Part shown: positions 9,170-14,027 of the stretch, in pieces
How positions within the stretch are numbered: the stretch's first letter is position 1
Layout: each line of letters starts with the position of its first letter
Source of the DNA: Bacteroidales bacterium
GTDB lineage: Bacteria > Bacteroidota > Bacteroidia > Bacteroidales > VadinHA17
Assembly (NCBI GenBank): GCA_003155705.1
Contig: PMEC01000055.1
Span: forward strand, 54,123 to 68,149
Direction: 5' to 3'
DNA length: 14,027 nucleotides
The notes under the pieces: generated by a model
The model's input: the letters and a program-made list of their open reading frames with translations, nothing else
Database searches by the model: none
What the model was told of the DNA's origin: nothing
Translations under genes and position numbers: made by a program

Positions 9170-10630
9170 CTACCTGTTTTTATCCTGATATTGTGTTGAT
9201 AGTTTTTTCAAAAAAGTTGCAAGAAGTCGAAGACCCGAACCGGGTCCCTCTTTTGATCTGTAAAAATCATCTTTTTTAAGCGTTCCTGTACCTGCAATAT
9301 CGAGATGTATCATAGGAAATTCAGTGAAGCTCTCGAGAAACTTTCCTGCTGTAATAGCTCCTGCTTCCCTTCCTCCAACATTTTTAATATCTGCAATATC
9401 AGATTTGAGGAGTTCTCCGTATTCATCCCAAAAAGGTAGTTCTGCCACTCGTTCAAAGACATCCATACCGCATTCCTCAAGAAGGGAAAAGTATTTCCTT
9501 TCGGCATTACCCATTATTGCTATAGCCTTATTACCAAATGTCATTGCGGCAGAACCTGTAAGCGTTGCAATATCAATAATAAGTTCAGGATTGTAATTTC
9601 CTGCATAACTGATTGCATCTGCAAGGATAAGCCTGCCTTCTGCATCTGTATTACAAACCTCAACAGTTGTCTTATTATGCATTGTAAGTACATCGCCCTG
9701 CGTGTAGGCATTTCCGCCAGGGCGGTTATCTGTAACCGGTACAAGTCCGATAATATGAAGTGGGACCGATGTCTTTGCTGCACTGTAAATAACTCCCGCT
9801 ACAGTTGCAGCGCCAGCCATATCAGTTTTCATATAGGCCATAAAATCTCCCGTCTTTATATTAAGCCCGCCAGTATCATAAATTACCCCTTTCCCGACCA
9901 GAACAATTGGCTTTGAATTAGCTTTATTAGCCGGATTCCATTCCATGATACAAAAGACCGGAGGATCGACACTTCCACGGTTAACAGCGAGAAGTCCCCC
10001 CATTTTCAGAGCTTCAATTTTCCCTTTATTGAGAACATCCACACTAAATCCTGCGATCTTTCCCATACGAGTGATCTCCTTTGCCAGAGCAGAAGCATTA
10101 AGATGATTCGGAGGATCATTGATCATATCCCTGGTTAGATAAACTGCATCTGTTGTTTCAACAAGCCACTTCAGATCAGCATCATTAATAACACCATTCA
10201 GGAATAGCTTTTCAGGATAATGCTTATTGTCATTCTTTTCCTCATTCGTTTTGTATTTCTCAAACGAATAAAAACTTAAGATCAAGCCTTCTGTGAATGA
10301 TTCAATTGCACCTTTAAAGGCTTTATGAGAGGTGATTACAAGTTCATTATGGCAATTTGATTTGATGAGTTTCCGGAGAGAGAATGCAGTCTTACGGAGT
10401 TCTTCCTTCTGCCTGAATTCAGGCAAGTCATCTTTTATCCTGACTAAGTAAGTACATTTAAAATAAGAATTAATAAATACATACTCTTCTTTTTCTGATA
10501 GCTTTTTTCTGGCGTATTCCATCTCACTTTTAGAAAGTGACAGATTAACAGGAATTGTATTGTTTCCCAGGATACAAATAACTGATTGATCAGGAGATAT
10601 TTGGGTTATAATCTTTACATCAGGTTTCAT
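9170..10630 (-). CDS. pepA: M17 family leucyl aminopeptidase
   Basis: A cytoplasmic leucyl aminopeptidase (peptidase family M17), a two-metal enzyme, usually hexameric, that removes N-terminal residues from peptides. The protein has 486 residues, a normal length. The active-site set is complete by comparison with E. coli PepA: Lys247 and Asp252 in VGKGVIYDTGG, Lys259, Asp270 in MKTDMAGAA, and Asp329, Glu331 and Arg333 in the signature NTDAEGRL. The first 150 or so residues form the more variable N-terminal domain; the catalytic domain follows. YDTGG replaces the commoner FDSGG, a mild substitution that keeps the metal ligand. The ATG at 10630 has an AT-rich upstream region without a clear Shine-Dalgarno. 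It is the first gene of the minus-strand run pepA-pdxA-ruvA-sprA. Some M17 members also bind DNA as regulators; nothing here supports that role. Confidence 0.95.
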   Translation of the reverse strand: MKPDVKIITQISPDQSVICILGNNTIPVNLSLSKSEMEYARKKLSEKEEYVFINSYFKCTYLVRIKDDLPEFRQKEELRKTAFSLRKLIKSNCHNELVITSHKAFKGAIESFTEGLILSFYSFEKYKTNEEKNDNKHYPEKLFLNGVINDADLKWLVETTDAVYLTRDMINDPPNHLNASALAKEITRMGKIAGFSVDVLNKGKIEALKMGGLLAVNRGSVDPPVFCIMEWNPANKANSKPIVLVGKGVIYDTGGLNIKTGDFMAYMKTDMAGAATVAGVIYSAAKTSVPLHIIGLVPVTDNRPGGNAYTQGDVLTMHNKTTVEVCNTDAEGRLILADAISYAGNYNPELIIDIATLTGSAAMTFGNKAIAIMGNAERKYFSLLEECGMDVFERVAELPFWDEYGELLKSDIADIKNVGGREAGAITAGKFLESFTEFPMIHLDIAGTGTLKKDDFYRSKEGPGSGLRLLATFLKKLSTQYQDKNR

Positions 10631-10656
10631 ATAATCTAAAATGTTTTAAAAGAAGG

Positions 10657-10664
10657 TAAAGTTA
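10657..10664 (-). promoter_or_regulatory. Possible -7 element for the pepA-pdxA-ruvA-sprA run
   Basis: On the minus strand this reads TAACTTTA, one base from the Bacteroidota -7 consensus TAnnTTTG, about 27 bases before the pepA ATG. The nearest TTTG that could serve as a -33 box (minus strand, 10692-10689) is 24 bases away, longer than usual. It is a weak candidate, but it is the best one in the short divergent region. Confidence 0.3.
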
Positions 10665-10676
10665 ATCAAAAATTGA

Positions 10677-10704
10677 TTGGTTTGTTGCCAAAGAGTTACC
10701 TTTG
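10677..10704 (+). promoter_or_regulatory. Bacteroidota-type promoter for mqnC
   Basis: TTG at 10677-10679 (-33) and TACCTTTG at 10697-10704 (-7, an exact match to TAnnTTTG) are separated by 17 bases. Transcription would be expected to begin around 10709-10712, giving a leader of roughly 50 bases before the mqnC ATG. An alternative -33 TTG at 10673-10675 gives a 21-base spacer. The assignment rests on consensus only. Confidence 0.6.
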
Positions 10705-10758
10705 TATTCGTCGTTTAAAGACAAAACCATACCTGATTATACCTGGAAATAGTTAGCC

Positions 10759-11847
10759 ATGAAACTGAATAATATCTATGATAAAGCATTAAATGCAAAG
10801 TTTTTGACAGCCATGGAAGGACTGGCGCTTTATAACTATGCCCCCATAGAAGAACTTATGTTCATTGCAAATGTAATCAGGAAAAGGCTTAATCCAGGGA
10901 ATGAAGCCGGCTGGATGATTGACAGAAATGTCAATGTTACCAATGTCTGTTTTTCACAATGCAGTTTCTGCAATTTCTGCAGGAAAAAGAATTCTGAAGA
11001 TGCCTATATTACAACAACTGAAGAATACATTCAAAAGATCAATGAGTTGTACGCACTTGGAGGAGATCAATTACTTTTGCAGGGAGGAATGAATCCTGAG
11101 CTGGATCTTGACTTTTATAATGATCTTTTCAGCAGACTGAAATCTTTATATCCGACTTTAAAACTTCATGCTCTTGGTCCTCCTGAAATAGTTTATCTTT
11201 CTAAAAAAGAGCACCTTACTTATTCAAATGTACTGAAGAGACTTATCGGATCAGGACTTGACAGTCTTCCGGGCGCCGGAGCTGAAATATTATCCGACCG
11301 GGTCAGAAAAATTGTTTCCCCTCATAAAGCTACTTCTAAAGAATGGCTGAGTGTAATGAGGGAAGCCCATCTTCTTAATCTTCCTACATCGGCAACAATG
11401 ATGTTCGGTCATATAGAAACAAGGGAAGAAAGGATCCGGCACCTTGTTAGTCTCCGGAACCTGCAGGATCAAAAGCCGTCTGGTCATTACGGATTTATTT
11501 CATTTATTCCCTGGCCATTTCAGGATAAGGGGACCGTACTTTCTGAAAAATTTGGGATTAGAAACAATGTGAACGGTCCGGAATATATACGAACGATTTC
11601 AATCAGCAGGATAATGTTAAATAATATTCAAAACATCCAGTCATCGATACTTACAGTCGGTAAGGAGATTGCTATGCTTTCGCTTCAAGCAGGTGCTAAT
11701 GATCTTGGATCAATTATGATTGAAGAGAATGTTGTGAGCGCTGCCGGAGCCGTAAACAGGTTTAACTCATCTGAGCTGCAGTCAATTATAAGGGAGGCTG
11801 GTTTCATTCCAAGGAGAAGAAATCAGAAATACGAAACGATTGGCTGA
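10759..11847 (+). CDS. mqnC: Cyclic dehypoxanthinyl futalosine synthase MqnC (radical SAM)
   Basis: MqnC is the radical-SAM enzyme of the futalosine menaquinone pathway; it cyclises dehypoxanthinyl futalosine to a spiro product that MqnD then cleaves. The protein has 362 residues, normal for the family. What I see: the radical-SAM motif CxxxCxxC at Cys64, Cys68 and Cys71; LLQGGMNPELDL (106-117); GLDSLPGAGAEILSDRVRKI (166-185); SATMMFGHIETREER (211-225); and FIPWPFQ (249-255), all characteristic of MqnC. The related MqnE and the F420-synthesis enzymes CofG/CofH share the fold, but the SPHKATSKEWLSVM and FIPWPFQ segments favour MqnC. A fourth cysteine, Cys74, sits where Tyr is common. The start follows a leader with no strong Shine-Dalgarno. 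It stands alone on the plus strand, divergent from pepA; no other mqn gene is in the window. Confidence 0.93.
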   Translation: MKLNNIYDKALNAKFLTAMEGLALYNYAPIEELMFIANVIRKRLNPGNEAGWMIDRNVNVTNVCFSQCSFCNFCRKKNSEDAYITTTEEYIQKINELYALGGDQLLLQGGMNPELDLDFYNDLFSRLKSLYPTLKLHALGPPEIVYLSKKEHLTYSNVLKRLIGSGLDSLPGAGAEILSDRVRKIVSPHKATSKEWLSVMREAHLLNLPTSATMMFGHIETREERIRHLVSLRNLQDQKPSGHYGFISFIPWPFQDKGTVLSEKFGIRNNVNGPEYIRTISISRIMLNNIQNIQSSILTVGKEIAMLSLQAGANDLGSIMIEENVVSAAGAVNRFNSSELQSIIREAGFIPRRRNQKYETIG

Positions 11848-11901
11848 TACCATCATAAATTCAAGATACCTGCAGAAAAAATATATTATTCCACTTAGTA
11901 C

Positions 11902-11933
11902 AAAAAAGAAACCTGTAACTCAGAAGTTACAGG
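11902..11933 (-). terminator. Rho-independent terminator downstream of tatA
   Basis: A perfect 9-bp inverted repeat, CCTGTAACT (11912-11920) and AGTTACAGG (11925-11933), encloses the 4-base loop CAGA. Read on the minus strand, the hairpin is followed by TTTCTTTTTTG (11911-11901), as in an intrinsic terminator. It lies 27 bases past the tatA stop. On the plus strand no T-run follows, so it should not act as an efficient intrinsic terminator for mqnC. Confidence 0.85.
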
Positions 11934-11960
11934 CTCCGGTAAATATTGTAGAGGGAATGG

Positions 11961-12137
11961 CTATTCTTTCTTAGTGGTCTCCTTTTTGTCATCATCAGGG
12001 TCGTATTTGGAAGCTTTTTTAAATTCTTTCATCCCCTGACCAATCCCTTTCATAAGTTCAGGAATTTTACGACCTCCAAAAAGCAGAACGATTACCAGCA
12101 GAATAAGCAAAATCTCCGAAAAACCAATCTTTCCCAT
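11961..12137 (-). CDS. tatA: Sec-independent translocase subunit TatA/E
   Basis: A 58-residue TatA-type protein, which oligomerises with TatC in the inner membrane to export folded, twin-arginine-signal proteins. The layout is complete: a short N-terminus (MGKIGFSE), one membrane helix (about 9-20), the hinge and amphipathic-helix signature [20 protein letters not shown] (20-39), then a charged tail ([15 protein letters not shown]). The membrane helix carries Glu8 near its start; the family usually has a polar residue here. The length is typical of short TatA proteins, and the motif fits TatA/E better than TatB. The ATG at 12137 is placed about 20 bases downstream of the predicted transcription start, with no Shine-Dalgarno in the AT-rich leader. 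It has its own promoter and terminator, so it appears monocistronic. tatC is not in the window. Confidence 0.93.
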   Translation of the reverse strand: MGKIGFSEILLILLVIVLLFGGRKIPELMKGIGQGMKEFKKASKYDPDDDKKETTKKE

Positions 12138-12160
12138 TGCTTAAAGTATTAAATTATGTA

Positions 12161-12190
12161 CAAAGTTATAATTACTTTAATAAAATCAAA
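12161..12190 (-). promoter_or_regulatory. Bacteroidota-type promoter for tatA
   Basis: On the minus strand TTTG (12190-12187) and TAACTTTG (12168-12161) match the -33 and -7 boxes of the Bacteroidota primary sigma factor, with an 18-base spacer. Transcription should start around 12155-12157, leaving a leader of about 20 bases before the tatA ATG. The promoter sits in the 70-bp gap between the rseP stop and tatA, so tatA need not depend on the upstream operon. Confidence 0.75.
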
Positions 12191-12207
12191 CCGAATGAAT
12201 GCTAATT

Positions 12208-13536
12208 CTATTTTCTAAATTGTCTTAGTATATCATTCCCATTGGCATATAGCAGAAGTGAAAACAGGATTACCATGCCCACTATCTGAGCATATTCCAG
12301 GAATTTATCACTTGGCTTGCGTCCTGTTACTACTTCGAAAAGCAGGAACATTACATGTCCACCATCAAGAGCGGGGATTGGTAGTATATTCATGACTGCC
12401 AGAATTATGGAAAGGAAAGCAGTAAGATTCCAGAATGCGTCCCAATCCCATACTCCCGGGAAAATGTTTCCTATTGTAATAAAGCCACCGAGTGACTCGT
12501 ATGCTTTGCTGTGCTTCGAAAAAATCAGCTTAAACTGCTTAAGGTAATTGGCAACCGTTTTGAATCCTTTATCCAATCCTGCAGGGATTGATTGAATAAA
12601 ACCATATCGTACTGTCTTTAGTTCAAATATCTGGCTATCCACTAGTCTTGTAACTCCAAGCATTCCCAATGTATCTGGTTTAACCTGTAAATTCAATGAT
12701 GCTCCTTTTCGTAAAAGGTTCAGGACTATAATTCTGTACTTGTTTTCCGCGAGATATTTCTGAAACTGGTCATAATATGTGAATTTTATACTATCTAGTC
12801 CGATGAGCTCGTCCCCTGCCTGAACTCCCGACGATTTTGCCGGAGATTCTTTCCGGAATCCGTCAATAACAAATGGCCCAAAGGGGATCCTGGCATCAAT
12901 CTGTCCCTTGCCCTTCAGAAGTTTATTAATATAATCTTTGGGTATATCAATATTCAGTTTTTGTCCATCCCTCTCAACCTGAACAGTTTTCCGGGCGTTC
13001 AGCATTATACCCGGGATGATCTGTCTGAAGTCTTCAACATAAATATTATCAACGGTAAGTATCTTATCACCATTTCTCAGTCCGATAGAATAACCTACCG
13101 AATCTGTGACAATTCCATATTTTACATTTGCCGTAGGAAGGTAGGTTTCACCCCATGCAAACAAAACCAGAACATAAATAAGAATAGCTGAAATAAAATT
13201 AAAAATGACACCACCTGTCATTATTAGAAGTCTCTGCCATGAGGGTTTTGACCTGAACTCGTAGTGCTGTGGGGGTTGTTTCATTTGTTCACGATCCATC
13301 GATTCATCAATCATTCCGGATATCTTTACATAACCTCCCAGTGGAATCCAGCCTATTCCATATTCAGTCTCTCCTCTTTTTATTTTGAAGATGGAGAACC
13401 ATGGATCGAAAAAGAGATAAAATTTTTCAACTCTCGTTTTAAAAAGTTTAGCTAGAATAAAATGACCGAATTCATGGATAATAACCAGAATTGACAGGCT
13501 CATCACAAACTGAAGGATTTTTATTACTATAGTCAT
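12208..13536 (-). CDS. rseP: RseP-family site-2 intramembrane zinc metalloprotease
   Basis: A site-2 protease (peptidase family M50B) that cuts membrane-spanning substrates such as anti-sigma factors after a first periplasmic cut, and can clear signal-peptide remnants; it acts in the inner membrane. The protein has 442 residues, about the length of E. coli RseP (450). What I see: an N-terminal membrane helix containing the zinc motif HEFGH (21-25); GGYVKI (67-72); a second membrane segment at about 105-127; two PDZ-like stretches in the periplasmic part (about 135-200 and 215-285, the second with SPAKSSGVQAGDEL); a membrane helix with the third ligand region MNILPIPALDGGH (382-394, Asp391); and a last membrane helix at about 417-431. 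The ATG overlaps the stop of dxr (ATGA), so the two are probably translated in a coupled way. Its natural substrates cannot be told from this window. Confidence 0.96.
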   Translation of the reverse strand: MTIVIKILQFVMSLSILVIIHEFGHFILAKLFKTRVEKFYLFFDPWFSIFKIKRGETEYGIGWIPLGGYVKISGMIDESMDREQMKQPPQHYEFRSKPSWQRLLIMTGGVIFNFISAILIYVLVLFAWGETYLPTANVKYGIVTDSVGYSIGLRNGDKILTVDNIYVEDFRQIIPGIMLNARKTVQVERDGQKLNIDIPKDYINKLLKGKGQIDARIPFGPFVIDGFRKESPAKSSGVQAGDELIGLDSIKFTYYDQFQKYLAENKYRIIVLNLLRKGASLNLQVKPDTLGMLGVTRLVDSQIFELKTVRYGFIQSIPAGLDKGFKTVANYLKQFKLIFSKHSKAYESLGGFITIGNIFPGVWDWDAFWNLTAFLSIILAVMNILPIPALDGGHVMFLLFEVVTGRKPSDKFLEYAQIVGMVILFSLLLYANGNDILRQFRK

Positions 13537-14027
13537 TTCAATGTATCGAGTTTATTAATATAATCAATTGCTATTTCTCTTGCATTATTATCAGTGACTT
13601 CCAGAAATTCCAGGTCAGGGGAAGATAAGAATTCTGTTTCGTCCATGGCGTATTCTACAATATCAGGTAACTGAAGAAAGCCTATTCTCCCCTTTAGAAA
13701 TGCATCAACTGCCACTTCATTTGCTGCATTTAATATGCAAGGCATATTTCCTCCCTCCTTTAAAGCTGAATATGCGAGCGCAAGGTTACGAAATTTTTTC
13801 AGATCAGGTGATTGAAATCTGAGACTTCTATAATCATTCAGATTAAGCCGGGGAAGGTCTGAAATAAATCTGTCGGGATAACTTAGAGCATAAAGTATCG
13901 GTACTCTCATATCCGGAATCCCAAGCTGAGCTTTAACTGAGCCATCTGAGAAATGAACAAAGGAATGTATAATTGACTGGGGATGAATAAGAACCTCAAT
14001 CTGCGATGGATTCAGGTCAAAAAGCCA
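13533..14027 (-). CDS. dxr: 1-deoxy-D-xylulose 5-phosphate reductoisomerase, C-terminal part
   Basis: The last 164 codons of Dxr (IspC), the NADPH- and metal-dependent enzyme that turns DXP into MEP, the committed step of the non-mevalonate isoprenoid pathway. The frame is open to the window edge at 14027, so the N-terminal NADPH domain and the metal ligands lie outside. Visible family landmarks: WLFDLNPSQIEVLIHPQSII from the first codon, then DGSVKAQLGIPDMRVPI, the conserved NAANEVAVDAFL segment in the C-terminal helical domain, and a normal end. The Met codon at 13910 is internal, not a start. A 4-base overlap with rseP indicates an operon; dxr close to rseP is a common arrangement in bacteria. 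Confidence 0.95.
   Translation of the reverse strand, partial: WLFDLNPSQIEVLIHPQSIIHSFVHFSDGSVKAQLGIPDMRVPILYALSYPDRFISDLPRLNLNDYRSLRFQSPDLKKFRNLALAYSALKEGGNMPCILNAANEVAVDAFLKGRIGFLQLPDIVEYAMDETEFLSSPDLEFLEVTDNNAREIAIDYINKLDTLK

Larger units (their letters stand above)
10631..10758. other. Divergent intergenic region pepA / mqnC
   Basis: This 128-bp AT-rich gap separates the divergent genes pepA and mqnC and is the only place where a promoter for the minus-strand run can sit just upstream of pepA. It holds the mqnC promoter at 10677-10704 and a weaker pepA candidate at 10657-10664. I see no clear palindromic operator, riboswitch-like fold or small ORF. Confidence 0.7.

Noticed and set aside
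9541..9783. Minus-strand 80-codon frame inside pepA
   Set aside because: It lies across the catalytic signature of the aminopeptidase in another frame and is not a plausible gene.
11912..11933. The 9-bp inverted repeat as an operator or as the mqnC terminator
   Set aside because: The A-run on its left side makes it a minus-strand terminator for tatA; nothing places it at a promoter, and there is no T-run on the plus-strand side.
13533..13910. Treating dxr as a 125-residue gene starting at the Met codon at 13910
   Set aside because: The same frame continues upstream to the window edge with clear Dxr sequence (WLFDLNPSQIEVLIHPQS), so that Met is internal and the gene is cut by the window.
1..14027. 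A new defence, mobile or secondary-metabolite system
   Set aside because: Every gene longer than 57 codons belongs to a well-known family with intact motifs; there is no cluster of unknown genes, no repeat array and no mobile-element boundary.

Overview
The window comes from a member of the Bacteroidota. It contains SprA, the giant outer-membrane translocon of the type IX secretion system, which is specific to this phylum. It also has matches to the Bacteroidota promoter pattern (TTG at -33, TAnnTTTG at -7), mostly AT-rich start regions with weak or no Shine-Dalgarno, and the gene pairs ruvA-sprA and dxr-rseP. The genus cannot be told from the sequence. An mqnC gene suggests menaquinone is made by the futalosine route rather than the classical men route. 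Composition looks even throughout, and I see no integrase, transposase, tRNA, rRNA, CRISPR array or other sign of recent transfer.

Layout. Positions 23-10630 (minus strand) form one tightly packed gene run, read in the order pepA (M17 aminopeptidase), pdxA (vitamin B6 synthesis), ruvA (Holliday-junction binding) and sprA (7.4 kb, over half the window). The gaps are 4 bases, a 4-base overlap and 18 bases, so this is very likely an operon with translational coupling. A 128-bp divergent region (10631-10758) separates it from mqnC (10759-11847, plus strand) and carries a good promoter for mqnC. Between mqnC and rseP lies a compact minus-strand unit: a canonical promoter (12161-12190), a 58-residue tatA gene (11961-12137) and an intrinsic terminator (about 11902-11933). 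The right end holds rseP (12208-13536) and the C-terminal part of dxr (13533-14027, cut by the window edge), which overlap by 4 bases on the minus strand.

How it fits together. The functions are mainly housekeeping: isoprenoid precursor synthesis, pyridoxal phosphate, menaquinone, peptide turnover and recombination. They sit beside envelope functions: Tat export, intramembrane proteolysis and type IX export. No single pathway links them. SprA, TatA and RseP all act in or across the envelope, but only chromosomal proximity joins them here.

I do not see an undescribed multi-gene system. The observations most worth a second look are three EF-hand-like acidic loops in SprA, the lack of any ATG start for sprA, an extra cysteine next to the iron-sulfur motif of MqnC, and the self-contained tatA unit.
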